Below, piece by piece: positions 26,906-34,477 of a stretch of DNA of 64,000 nt; the stretch's first letter is position 1, and each line of letters begins with the position of its first letter. The translations under genes and the position numbers were made by a program. Source of the stretch: VRUE01 sp963796705 (GTDB taxonomy: Bacteria; Actinomycetota; Thermoleophilia; Solirubrobacterales; 70-9). Location of the stretch: contig CAWCMK010000001.1 in NCBI GenBank assembly GCA_963796705.1, positions 1-64,000 on the forward strand. The letters run 5' to 3'. Under the pieces are notes generated by a model that saw only the letters and a list, made by a program, of their open reading frames with translations, made no database searches and was not told the DNA's origin.

Positions 26906-27661
26906 GTGCCGCCAAACAGCGCTCTCACTCGCTTCCTCAAACAGGGTTTGAAACGGCGGCTCTGCCCCCTCTGCCGGGTCGCCTACAAGGTCGACGGCGA
27001 GTACATGTGGGCTTTCCTCGACTCCTACTCACACGAGGACGCGACCCTCGACCGGCTGCGCCGCGCGCACGGTTTCTGCGCCGAGCACGCCGAGCGCCTT
27101 CGCCGCCTCGAAGTCGAGGGAATCCAGTCCAACCTCGGGATCAGCAGCGTCTACCTCGACACGATCGGCGGCCTGCACGAGGAGCTGGCCGCGCTGCGCC
27201 CCGGAGGGGACCTGGCCGCCAAGGGGCAGTGTCCGGCCTGCGAGTATCGCGAGGAGGAGCTCGACCGCAACGCCCGCTATCTGCTCGAAGAGATCGTCGA
27301 GGCGCCCGCCTCTCGCGAGCGCTTCCTCGCCTCCGAGGGCCTCTGCGATCCGCACTTCCGCCTGGCTTGGGAACACGCTCCCGATGCTGAGGGCCAAGCG
27401 CTCCTGCTCGACCTCCAGCGCCGGATCGTCGCCGAGCTGATCGACGAGCTGCGGGAGAACATCCGCAAACAGGGACACGAGTACGAGGGGGAGCCCAGCG
27501 AGCGCGAGGCGGATTCCTGGGAGCGCGCGATCCGCCTCACGGTCGGCTGGCCAAAGGACCAGCTGCGCGATCCGCCGCCCGATCCCGAGGACCGCTACCG
27601 ACCGCCCGAGTTCGCTTGGGCTAAGCCCGAGAAAAGCGATGCCACCAGCACTCGCCCATGA
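26906..27661 (+). CDS. DUF6062-family protein
   Basis: A 251-residue soluble protein from GTG 26906. It has two Cys pairs that look metal-binding (RRLCPLCRVAYK near residues 17-24 and KGQCPACEYREEELD near 107-115) and two single Cys-His segments (HGFCAEHAERLRRL and EGLCDPHFRLAWEHA), a repeat pattern of CPxC plus CxxH. The charged C-terminal half is probably helical. DUF6062 has no established function that I know of. First gene of the riboswitch-F operon; the NUDIX start overlaps its last 23 bases. Confidence 0.82.
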   Translation: MPPNSALTRFLKQGLKRRLCPLCRVAYKVDGEYMWAFLDSYSHEDATLDRLRRAHGFCAEHAERLRRLEVEGIQSNLGISSVYLDTIGGLHEELAALRPGGDLAAKGQCPACEYREEELDRNARYLLEEIVEAPASRERFLASEGLCDPHFRLAWEHAPDAEGQALLLDLQRRIVAELIDELRENIRKQGHEYEGEPSEREADSWERAIRLTVGWPKDQLRDPPPDPEDRYRPPEFAWAKPEKSDATSTRP

Positions 27662-28112
27662 CCAAGCCGACCGGGTACAGGCCTTGCTCTCGCCGGTAAC
27701 CGTCCGCCCTCGCGCGCTGATCCCGCGAGACGGCGGCATCGTCGTCGCCCGAGAACGGCGGCATGGCACGGAGCACATCAGCCTCCCCGGCGGGCGTGTT
27801 AACCCCCGCGAGTCGATCGCCGAGGCGTTGGCGCGGGAGGTCTCCGAGGAGACCGGCCTGGAGGTGACGATCGGCCCGCTGCTCTACGTGGTCGAGGTCA
27901 AGGCACCGGTTCGTCGCCACGACCTGAACCTCGTCTTCCTCTGCTCGACCTCCGGTGAAGACCCGCCCGACCTGCAGGTGCTCTCCCTGGAGGCCGAGGA
28001 GGCGCTGTTGCCGCCGATCATCGAGCAGATCCGCCGCGACAAGGAGCGGGGCTGGACGATCGGCGAGCCGGTCTGGCTCGGCAACCTCTTCGACTCGGAG
28101 CTGCGCCGGTGA
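27639..28112 (+). CDS. NUDIX hydrolase
   Basis: A 157-residue NUDIX pyrophosphohydrolase. The Nudix box is complete: GGRVNPRESIAEALAREV followed by SEETGLEV (G-x5-E-x7-REVxEExGL). The preceding strand LIPRDGGIVVARERR and following strand LLYVVEVKAPVRRHDLNLVF fit the fold. The substrate cannot be told; a nucleoside-diphosphate derivative is expected for the family. ATG 27639 lies inside the end of the DUF6062 gene, and the stop overlaps the next GTG (GTGA). Confidence 0.9.
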   Translation: MPPALAHDQADRVQALLSPVTVRPRALIPRDGGIVVARERRHGTEHISLPGGRVNPRESIAEALAREVSEETGLEVTIGPLLYVVEVKAPVRRHDLNLVFLCSTSGEDPPDLQVLSLEAEEALLPPIIEQIRRDKERGWTIGEPVWLGNLFDSELRR

Positions 28113-28300
28113 GCACAGCTCTACGGGACAGGCCCAAGACGACCAGAACCGCACGGCGACGGCGCTCGCCGGCGACGGGCTGGACTCCCGAGCGCCTGCG
28201 CGAGGAGCTCGATGCCTTCCTCGCCGGAGTTCTCAAAAGAGCCGTGAGACCCAACGGCCGAGTCGCGCCCTGGCAGCGAGGTCTGGGGTCGGCGCCGTGA
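28109..28300 (+). CDS. Small basic protein
   Basis: A 63-residue frame from GTG 28109, overlapping the NUDIX stop and itself overlapped at the 3' end by the HAD gene GTG, so it fits tightly in the operon. The N-terminus is basic (RPKTTRTARRRRSP), then an amphipathic helix GWTPERLREELDAFLAGVL. No known domain. The four-base overlaps on both sides are the main evidence that it is translated. Confidence 0.55.
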   Translation: MSTALRDRPKTTRTARRRRSPATGWTPERLREELDAFLAGVLKRAVRPNGRVAPWQRGLGSAP

Positions 28301-28761
28301 CGATCGTCGTCGAGATCCCCGGGGGGAAGTCGTCGCAGATTGAGCACGTGGTGCTTGACGTCAACGGCACACTGACCGATCGAGGCCGGCTCTTGGAGGG
28401 TGTCGAGGAGCGGATCGGGCGCCTGCACGAGTCCTGCACTGTCCATCTACTCACTGCCGACACCTTCGGCACTCTCGACGAGCTCACCCGCAACCTCGGG
28501 GCCCTCGGTCAGCGGGTCTCGCGCGGCCCCGAGAAGCGCGAGGTTCTGCGCCAGCTCGGTCCGCAGAGCTGCGCGGCGATCGGCAACGGTCGCAACGACG
28601 TCGAGATGTTCGGCGAGGCAGCGATCGCAATCGCGATCTTGGGACCCGAGGGCCTCAGCCCCACGGCACTCTCGGCCGCCGACGTTCTATGCCCCTCGAT
28701 CGAGGTCGCGCTCGACCTCCTGCTCGAACCGAAAGCGCTGAGCGCAACTCTTCGCCCCTAA
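28297..28761 (+). CDS. HAD-family protein, soluble P-type-ATPase-like (COG4087 type)
   Basis: A 154-residue minimal HAD-superfamily protein without cap domain. Motif I reads DVNGTLTDRG (Asp then Asn two residues later, as in COG4087-type soluble P-type-ATPase-like proteins, rather than DxDGT), motif II is LLTADTFGTLDEL (Thr), the motif III Lys lies in GPEKREVLRQLG and motif IV is AAIGNGRNDVEMF. This Asp/Asn arrangement resembles P-type ATPase phosphorylation domains. Start GTG 28297 overlaps the preceding stop. Probable phosphatase or phosphoryl-transfer activity; substrate unknown. Confidence 0.8.
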   Translation: MTIVVEIPGGKSSQIEHVVLDVNGTLTDRGRLLEGVEERIGRLHESCTVHLLTADTFGTLDELTRNLGALGQRVSRGPEKREVLRQLGPQSCAAIGNGRNDVEMFGEAAIAIAILGPEGLSPTALSAADVLCPSIEVALDLLLEPKALSATLRP

Positions 28762-28803
28762 TGCTCACCAATGGTCAACTACAGGACGGGAAAGGCAGGT
28801 CAG

Positions 28804-28992
28804 ATGCACTGTTACGAATGCAAGAAGCAAGGGAGGTCCGAGGAGGCGGTGGCGCTGTGCCCGACGTGCTCGGTCGGCTTGTGCCTACACCACCTGCGGG
28901 AGTCCTCCGCGGCGGTCTCGGCGCAAATGTGGTTCAGCTGCCCCCACGATGCGACGGCGCGCTCGAAGTCGGGGGTCCTCGCGCGCAACTGA
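28804..28992 (+). CDS. DUF2180-type zinc-ribbon protein
   Basis: A 62-residue protein from ATG 28804 (MHCYECKKQGRSEEAVALC). Cysteines fall in a CxxC pair (CYEC), CPTC, a CLHH Cys-His pair and a final CPHD, the pattern of DUF2180 proteins, which probably bind zinc. It is 42 bases after the HAD stop, same strand, likely the last gene of the riboswitch-F operon. Role unknown. Confidence 0.75.
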   Translation: MHCYECKKQGRSEEAVALCPTCSVGLCLHHLRESSAAVSAQMWFSCPHDATARSKSGVLARN

Positions 28993-29144
28993 TGCGCCGC
29001 CTGACTGCGGCACATCCGAGAGCTTTCTCATCTGCGGGACGCCGCGACCGGCCCCTCGGGGCTCCTCACCCAGGTCGCGCGACAGGGAGACACGACTCCA
29101 GTCTCCTGCGTCGCGAGGCGTTCTTGCATCGTCGCGTAATTGGA

Positions 29145-29162
29145 TGCCCCCAATAGGGGGCA
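29145..29162. promoter_or_regulatory. Perfect hairpin upstream of the MFS gene
   Basis: TGCCCCC-AATA-GGGGGCA forms a perfect 7-bp stem about 92 bases before the MFS start, in a 258-base gap with no other recognisable element. There is no T-run, so a protein operator or an mRNA structure is more likely than a terminator. I looked for a seventh fluoride aptamer here and did not find one. Confidence 0.4.
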
Positions 29163-29253
29163 CTCCTTCCCGCGCGACGAGGTCGACGGCCGCCGAGCAA
29201 TCGGCGGCTTCGACCTGCTCCCGCCACAGTAGAACGCGAGATCGACAAGCTTG

Positions 29254-30441
29254 ATGACCGACGCGACTCAGACTGATCTTGCGGCCCGGCGCCGAACCGG
29301 CCTACGTGTTGTTCTCACCCTGGGGGTTGTCAGCCTGCTGGCCGACACGGTCTACGAGGGGGCGCGCAGCATCCTCGGCCCCTTTCTGCTCACCCTCGGT
29401 GCCAGCGCGGCGAGCGTCGGCCTGATCGCCGGGATCGGCGAATTCGCCGGCTACGGGCTTCGCTTCTTCGCCGGCTACGCGGCCGACCGCACGCGCGACT
29501 ACTGGGCCCTGACGATCGGCGGCTACCTACTGACGGTCGTCTCGGTCCCGTTGCTGGGGCTTGCCACCAGCGTCCAGCTCGCGCTCGCGCTGGTGATCGG
29601 CGAGCGGCTCGGCAAGGCGGTGCGGACCCCCGCCAAGGACACCATCCTCTCCTACGCGACCTATGAGTTGGGGCGCGGTTACGGCTTCGGCTTGCATGAG
29701 GCACTCGACCAGATTGGTGCAGTCGTCGGCCCACTGATCCTCGCCGCAATCCTCGCCCTGCACGAAAACGACTACCGCCTCGCCTTCGGGGTCCTCGCGG
29801 TGCCGGGTGCGCTGACTCTGGCGGTGTTGTTCTGGACCCGGCGTCGATTCCCCGAACCGCACAAGCTCGAGCCCCCTGCTCCGGAGGAGGCCGAGTATCG
29901 CTCCCCCTCCGCCTACCGCCACTACATGATCTTCACTTTCCTGGCGGTGCTCGGCTTCGCGCCGTTCCCGCTGATCGGCTACCACCTGGCGAGTCAGAGC
30001 ATCGTCTCCGATGCGACCGTGCCGCTGATCTTTGCCTTCGCGATGGCCGTCGATGCGCTGGTCGCCCTGGTGGCGGGACGGATCTATGACCGCCGTGGGT
30101 TGCAGGTGCTGATCGCCGTTCCCGCCGCCACGGCTGCGGTCCTGCTCGCCTTCACTGACACCGCCTGGCTGGTCTGGGTGGGCGCCGGAATCTGGGGCGG
30201 AGTGATGGGCCTGCAGGAGGCCACATTGCGAGCGGCGGTGGCCGACATGATTCCCGGCCACAAGCGCGGTATGGCCTACGGAGTCTTCAACGGCTTCTAC
30301 GGATTGGCGCTACTGGCCGGGTCGACGGCGATGGGGGCGCTGTATGGCAGCTCGACCGGGGCGCTCGTCGTGTTCGTGGTGATTGTCGAGATGCTCGCTG
30401 CAGGCGCGGGAATTACCACGGTGCGGTTGCGCAGCAATTAG
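29254..30441 (+). CDS. MFS transporter
   Basis: About 395 residues with roughly twelve hydrophobic segments. ATG 29254 is preferred over TTG 29251. The MFS A-like loop between helices 2 and 3 reads GYAADRTRDYW, and the equivalent between helices 8 and 9 reads GRIYDRRGLQV. Other signatures: GERLGKAVRTPAKDTIL and a C-terminal AVADMIPGHKRGMAYGVFNG. This last pattern is seen in MFS subgroups of unknown substrate. It lies at the end of the fluoride block before the arsenic genes; linkage to fluoride is by position only. Confidence 0.85.
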   Translation: MTDATQTDLAARRRTGLRVVLTLGVVSLLADTVYEGARSILGPFLLTLGASAASVGLIAGIGEFAGYGLRFFAGYAADRTRDYWALTIGGYLLTVVSVPLLGLATSVQLALALVIGERLGKAVRTPAKDTILSYATYELGRGYGFGLHEALDQIGAVVGPLILAAILALHENDYRLAFGVLAVPGALTLAVLFWTRRRFPEPHKLEPPAPEEAEYRSPSAYRHYMIFTFLAVLGFAPFPLIGYHLASQSIVSDATVPLIFAFAMAVDALVALVAGRIYDRRGLQVLIAVPAATAAVLLAFTDTAWLVWVGAGIWGGVMGLQEATLRAAVADMIPGHKRGMAYGVFNGFYGLALLAGSTAMGALYGSSTGALVVFVVIVEMLAAGAGITTVRLRSN

Positions 30442-30599
30442 GGAGTGGGTGGTGGCCCATAGACCTAATCAGGGTGGGCTGCCCGCGTGGTGCCGCGCGA
30501 GCGGTCATTGACGCGAGGAGATCGCAGCTCCCGAAGTCCCCTTTTTGCTTTGCCTTTCCACCGTAGCTCCGACACACCCCGGAAAGCGAATCGAGCTCA

Positions 30600-30897
30600 G
30601 CGGCTCCCCCCGATTACGAGAGAGGTCCGAGGACCTGGCTGATGTCGGGCGCAAAGCCGGCACCCATCTAGGCGCCGCCTGCCTCACTCGCCGCTTCGCC
30701 CGTTACGGAATCAGCGCCCGGGCAGATCGCCACGGCGCTCTGCTCGAGCTCGCCGCTCGTCCGCCGGCGCCGATCCTGGCCAAGCGCTTCGGCTTCTACC
30801 AGGCCCGGGCCGCCCAGTGGGTGCGGGGGTCGCCGGCGACACCTATGCCGACTACGTCGCACTTGGGCGCCCACTTGATCGGACGGGCGGAGCCTGA
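30600..30897 (+). pseudogene. Remnant of an actinobacterial integrase C-terminus
   Basis: A plus-strand stretch reads LTRRFARYGISARADRHGALLELAARPPAPILAKRFGFYQ (given here only as pattern: R-RRYGI, then R--ALL-LAA--PAP-LA), then ARAAQWVR and, after a shift near 30830, AGDTYADYVA, stopping at 30895-30897. This order matches the C-terminal tail of a common actinobacterial tyrosine-recombinase group, but no catalytic domain is upstream. It ends one base from the arsC stop. Probably a scar of an earlier insertion. Confidence 0.5.
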
Positions 30898-30898
30898 A

Positions 30899-31294
30899 TC
30901 AGGCCCGGTTGAGTTCGGCGAGAAGCAAATCAACCCGCTCGGCGATCTCGTCTCGCATCTCTCGCACTACCTCGACCGGTTGGCCTTTGGGATCGGGCAA
31001 ATCCCAGTCGACGTAGCGCTTGCCGGGGATATAGGGGCACTTGTCCCCGCAACCCATCGTCACCACCACGTCGGCCCATTCGGCGTCCTCGGTGCGTAGG
31101 CCCTTCGGAGTCTTGCCGCTGAGGTAGATCCCGAGTTCGGCCATCACCTCGACAACCTCGGGATGCACTTGCTCACCTGGGGTCGTCCCGGCCGACCGGG
31201 CCTCGTGTCTGCCCTCGGCGGCGCGAGTGAAAAGCGCCTCGCTCATCTGCGAGCGGCCGGCATTATGGAGGCAGACAAAGAGCGCGCGAGCCAT
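30899..31294 (-). CDS. arsC: Arsenate reductase, LMW-phosphatase type
   Basis: Reduces arsenate to arsenite using a thiol cascade; cytoplasmic. Residues 8-15 are CLHNAGRS, the C-x5-R-S phosphatase loop, and the general acid lies in VDWDLPDPKGQ. A second Cys pair, GCGDKCPYIPG (residues ~82-87), fits the thiol relay of thioredoxin- or mycothiol-linked ArsC. 131 residues. ATG 31294 starts two bases after the stop of the Cys-rich small protein, placing it in the arsR operon. Confidence 0.93.
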   Translation of the reverse strand: MARALFVCLHNAGRSQMSEALFTRAAEGRHEARSAGTTPGEQVHPEVVEVMAELGIYLSGKTPKGLRTEDAEWADVVVTMGCGDKCPYIPGKRYVDWDLPDPKGQPVEVVREMRDEIAERVDLLLAELNRA

Positions 31295-31296
31295 CG

Positions 31297-31452
31297 TCAG
31301 TCGGGGGTTCCCAGCTTCTTGGGTGAGCAGCCGCAGCTGGTCTTGCCGGGCGGGCAGCAGAGGGACTTCAGCGATGGCTTACAGCAGCGCCGCTGACTCT
31401 TCGGGGCGCAGCAGCGGTGCGGAACCGGCGCTCCCGCCGAGGAGTGGCTCAT
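31297..31452 (-). CDS. 51-residue Cys-rich protein in the ars operon
   Basis: A short frame wedged between arsR and arsC: ATG 31452 overlaps the arsR stop (ATGA) and its TGA ends two bases before arsC. It has nine cysteines in 51 residues, in CC pairs and a CGC (HRCCAPK, RRCCKPS, LCCPPGKTSCGCS), with many Lys/Arg and no hydrophobic core, like a metallothionein. An arsenite-binding or metallochaperone role is my inference. Too short for standard ORF cut-offs, so easily missed. Confidence 0.75.
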   Translation of the reverse strand: MSHSSAGAPVPHRCCAPKSQRRCCKPSLKSLCCPPGKTSCGCSPKKLGTPD

Positions 31453-31802
31453 TGCAGCCACGCGGAGAACTCGGTCAGGGAGTCGGGGATCACGTAGTAA
31501 TAAGCCCAGAGGCCGGGCCGCTCGGAGCCGACGATGCCCGCTTCGCGGAGAACCTTTAGGTGGTGGGAGATCGTCGGCTGCTTTAAGTCAAAGAGCGGAA
31601 CCAGCTCGCAGACACAGACTTTGCCGGCGTGCTTTCGCAGCACGTCGACGAGCTGCAGCCGCACCGGATCGCCGAGCGCCTTGGCCACAACCGCCATGCG
31701 CTCGGCCTCCTGGCGCTGCACGTCGGGATAGACGACCGGCTCACAACAGGGTTCCCCGACGGGACGCTTGGTCTTCGGCTCCAGCTCCAAATCGACGCTC
31801 AT
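31449..31802 (-). CDS. arsR: ArsR-family arsenite-responsive repressor
   Basis: A 117-residue winged-helix repressor that should release DNA on binding As(III). The metal site CVCELVPLF matches the ELCVCDL type of ArsR, with helix-turn-helix LKQPTISHHLKVLREAGIV. An extra N-terminal CC pair (GEPCCEPVV) may contribute thiols. ATG 31802 lies within the inverted repeat TCAAT-N12-ATTGA, so it is probably autoregulated. Leads the operon with the Cys-rich protein and arsC. Confidence 0.93.
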   Translation of the reverse strand: MSVDLELEPKTKRPVGEPCCEPVVYPDVQRQEAERMAVVAKALGDPVRLQLVDVLRKHAGKVCVCELVPLFDLKQPTISHHLKVLREAGIVGSERPGLWAYYYVIPDSLTEFSAWLQ

Positions 31803-31823
31803 CAATCTACATATATCTATTGA
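31802..31823. promoter_or_regulatory. Probable ArsR operator
   Basis: TCAAT (31802-31806) and ATTGA (31819-31823) form an inverted repeat with a 12-base A+T-rich centre (CTACATATATCT). It sits between divergent arsR and the metallophosphoesterase gene, and such AT-rich dyads are typical ArsR sites. It could control both directions. Confidence 0.65.
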
Positions 31824-31857
31824 AATCAGACTTGTCGATACTTAGGATCGTAGCCGA

Positions 31858-32577
31858 ATGGAGACCGTCGCCGTCATCACCGACATTCACGGCAATCTGC
31901 CGGCGCTTGAAGCAGCGCTCGCCAGGGTCGATGAGATCGCCCCCGACGCCGTCTATTGCGGCGGCGACTTGGTCGGCTACGGGCCCTGGCCGAAAGAGGT
32001 CTGCCGGGTGATCGAGGAGCGGGGCATCCCGACGATCTACGGCAACTATGACTACGCGATCGGCCGCGACGAGGAGGACTGCGGCTGCGCCAACGTCACC
32101 CAGCACGACCGCGATCTCGGCCAGCTCTCGGTGAACTGGACCCTGGAGCACACCGACCAGCGCTCCAAGGACTTCATGCGAGGGCTGCCTTTCGCCCTGC
32201 GCTTCGAGCTGGGCGGCAAACGGGTCCGCCTCGTCCACGGCTCACCGCGGAAGGTCAACGAGTACCTCTTCGAGGACAAGCCGGCGCATACGTTCGAGCG
32301 GATCGCAGCGGGAGCCTAGTGCGACGTGCTCGTCTTCGGCCATACCCACAAGCCCTGGATCGCCACTTACGGCGACGTCCTCTTCGTCAACTGCGGCTCG
32401 GTCGGCAAGCCCAAGGACGGCGATCCCCGTGGCGGCTTCGCGGTCTTGGAGGAGTCCGATGCGGGAATGTCGGCCCGGATCGAGCGCTTCGACTACGACG
32501 CCGAGATCGCCTCGCGCGAAGTCGCCGCCGCCGGGCTGCCCGCCGAGTTCGCCGAGAAGCTGCTGGTCGCGGCATGA
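31858..32577 (+). pseudogene. Metallophosphoesterase interrupted by an amber codon
   Basis: YfcE-like calcineurin-fold phosphoesterase with the metal motifs in order: DIHGN (8-13), GGDLVGYGP, GNYD, VHGSPR and GHTHKPW. A TAG at 32317-32319 interrupts the frame between VHGSPR and GHTH; reading continues in the same frame to TGA 32575-32577, so only one substitution separates it from a 239-codon gene. A GTG at 32326 could restart translation of the second part, but all metal ligands are then on two chains. Overlaps the aquaporin ATG (ATGA). Arsenic operons of actinobacteria often include this enzyme next to an aquaporin (recollection). Confidence 0.8.
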
Positions 32578-33326
32578 ACCCGGCTCCGCTACCCCGTCGC
32601 CTGTTTGCCGAGTTCCTTGGTAGCGCCTTTCTGGCGGCCACCGTTGTCGGCTCGGGCATCGCCGCCGCCCAGCTCTCACCGAATGACGTCGGCCTGCAGC
32701 TCTTCGAGAACGCCGCCGCCACTGCTGCCGGCCTTTTCACCTTCATCCTGATGTTCGGGCAGGTATCCGGCGCCCATTTCAATCCGGTCGTCTCGCTGGT
32801 CGATGCCAGCTTCGGCGGATTGCGTTGGCGCCACGCGCTGGCCTATATCCCCGCTCAGGTTGCCGGCTGTATCACCGGAGCGATCGCCGCGAATGCGATG
32901 TTCGCCCTCTCGGCAATCAGCATCTCCACCCACCACCGAGCCTCTCCCTCGCACCTGTTCGCCGAGGTCGTCGCCACGCTGGGCTTGATTCTGGTGATCT
33001 TCTCGCTGGCTCGGACTCGCCGCGGCAATCTGGCGCCCGCCGCGGTCGGCGCCTACATCGGCGCCGCGTACTTCTTCACCAGCTCGACCAGCTTCGCCAA
33101 TCCGGCGATCGACGTGGGGCGGATGTTCTCCAATACCTTCGCCGGTATCGCCCCGGCATCGGTGCCAGCCTTCGTCGTCTTTCAGCTCATCGGCGGAGCA
33201 GTGGCGATTGGCGTGATCCGCACCCTCTACCCGGACATCACGGCCGACGAGGCAGCGGAGATCATGCTGCCGCACGGCCAGGATGGCGTCCCCGACGCCC
33301 CGCTGACTGCGCAGGACGGCGGCTGA
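32574..33326 (+). CDS. AqpS-like aquaglyceroporin
   Basis: Six-helix MIP channel, 250 residues. The first NPA box is altered (GAHFNPVVS), the second is ANPAIDVGRM. Altered first boxes are usual in AqpS-type arsenite (or methylarsenical) channels. ATG 32574 overlaps the metallophosphoesterase stop. With cytoplasmic ArsC making arsenite, a passive exit route would give resistance without an ArsB/Acr3 pump, none of which is present here. Confidence 0.88.
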   Translation: MNPAPLPRRLFAEFLGSAFLAATVVGSGIAAAQLSPNDVGLQLFENAAATAAGLFTFILMFGQVSGAHFNPVVSLVDASFGGLRWRHALAYIPAQVAGCITGAIAANAMFALSAISISTHHRASPSHLFAEVVATLGLILVIFSLARTRRGNLAPAAVGAYIGAAYFFTSSTSFANPAIDVGRMFSNTFAGIAPASVPAFVVFQLIGGAVAIGVIRTLYPDITADEAAEIMLPHGQDGVPDAPLTAQDGG

Positions 33327-33473
33327 AATGTCGTCCCACTCGGTTTCTTCCGAGAATGTAGTGAGCGGGATCGTGCTCATATCTGGATGCGGAGAATCCG
33401 GACGTGCCGACGCCGAAGTGTCGGCTTCGGCTCAGGCACTGAGTCAAATCGGCAGACCTTTCCGAGAACCTCT

Positions 33474-33836
33474 TTAGCCAATGACCGCCAAGGTCCCATC
33501 ATCCATTGCAGTGCGCTCGACGACGACGGAAATCCCGTAGGCCGTCCGAAACTCAAGCCAGCCGCTCTCCGGGGTCTCGAGGCCGACATAGACCTTGGTA
33601 TCAGCGGGGTCAAGATAGAAGCCCGTCCGCTCATCAAAGACTAAGGAGATCGCTTCATGGTCCGGCGGCAGGGTATCGACTCGATTCAACACCCCCTGCA
33701 ACCCACAGCCGAAGAATTGACCGTAGAAGTTGACAGTGGCTTTGATCTGTGTGCCGATCAAGCCCTGCAGGTAGCCCAGCGCATCGGTGAACTCGATCTG
33801 TCCTAGCTCATCCATGCGGGACAAAGGCGCAGACAT
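33474..33836 (-). CDS. Hypothetical protein, 120 aa
   Basis: From ATG 33836, or possibly 33815 (MDELGQIEF). Predicted mostly beta: TQIKATVNFYGQFFGCGLQG, HEAISLVFDERTGFYLDP, TKVYVGLETPESGWLEFR, ISVVVERTAMDDG. No motif recognised. It ends in a 150-base gap beside the aquaporin gene and begins three bases from the sigma-factor stop, so it appears coupled to the element's sigma-factor gene. First gene of the right-hand element module. Confidence 0.6.
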   Translation of the reverse strand: MSAPLSRMDELGQIEFTDALGYLQGLIGTQIKATVNFYGQFFGCGLQGVLNRVDTLPPDHEAISLVFDERTGFYLDPADTKVYVGLETPESGWLEFRTAYGISVVVERTAMDDGTLAVIG

Positions 33837-33838
33837 CG

Positions 33839-34402
33839 CTAAGTGTCCCCCCCTTCAAGCAATTTCCTCACCCGCGCCCGCCCCTCGACCAGGCAGCGGT
33901 TCAGCTTCGTGTGCGTCCAGCCCCGCAGCTCGCGGATCTCCTTGTAGGTGCAGCCGAGTCCGCGGAGGATCAGCGCGGTGCGCTCGTCGGGCTTCAAGTG
34001 CTCGATTAGTAACAGCACCTTCGCCGTCTCCTCGGCGCGCTCGACCAGCTCGTCGGTGCCGTAGCGGTCCTCGGGGAGGATCGCCTCCACCAGCTCGTCT
34101 TCCCGGTCGCGGGCGATGAGCCGATAGCGGGACTCACGCGCAACCGCCTTGCGCCGGATCGCCCAGGCACAGCGCTTCGTGACAAGCAGCATCCAGGGCA
34201 GCGGGTTGCGTTCTGGGTCGACGTCGTAGAAGCGAAGGAGCTGAACGCAGGCATCGCCCAGCGCGTCCTCGGCATCCTGAGCCCGGCGGGAATGGAAGCG
34301 GGCCTGGCGCAAGAGCCTGTCGTGCTCGGCGCGAAGCAACTGGTCAAGCGCCTGCGCTCGTCGCTCTCTTTTATCTGCCCGGTTTTGTGGCGGGGAGGCC
34401 AT
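33839..34402 (-). CDS. Sigma-70-family factor of the element
   Basis: A 187-residue sigma-like protein. Region 2 features: ARFHSRRAQDAEDALGDACV, QLLRFYDVDPE and PWMLLVTKRCAWAIRRKA; region 4: LKPDERTALILRGLGCTYKE, IRELRGWTHTKLNRCLVEGR. The ATG at 34402 (MASPPQNRADKRE) is preferred over 34417. Lies immediately downstream of the relaxase, so it may direct transcription of element genes. No anti-sigma gene is beside it. Confidence 0.8.
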   Translation of the reverse strand: MASPPQNRADKRERRAQALDQLLRAEHDRLLRQARFHSRRAQDAEDALGDACVQLLRFYDVDPERNPLPWMLLVTKRCAWAIRRKAVARESRYRLIARDREDELVEAILPEDRYGTDELVERAEETAKVLLLIEHLKPDERTALILRGLGCTYKEIRELRGWTHTKLNRCLVEGRARVRKLLEGGDT

Positions 34403-34411
34403 GCAGCCGCC

Positions 34412-34434
34412 CCGCACGCGAAGCGTGCGATCCT
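34412..34434. repeat. Hairpin repeat copy 1
   Basis: CCGCACGCGAAGCGTGCGATCC is a short hairpin (GCACGC...GCGTGC) that recurs with one mismatch at 43431-43453. Each copy is 10 to 60 bases upstream of a minus-strand start codon of an element gene (sigma factor here, ParB there). Confidence 0.6.
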
Positions 34435-34477
34435 CAGGCGGCGTGGCCTCCCCCGCCGCCCGGAGCTGCCCGTCGGC

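Noticed and set aside
28993..29253. A seventh fluoride riboswitch ahead of the MFS gene
   Set aside because: GATGCGCCGCC and CTGACTGCGG look suggestive, but the GCTGATGGCC strand and the closing stem are missing.
32317..32319. Recoding of TAG as pyrrolysine or other readthrough
   Set aside because: No Pyl machinery or recoding signal is visible in the window, and a single base change explains the stop more simply.
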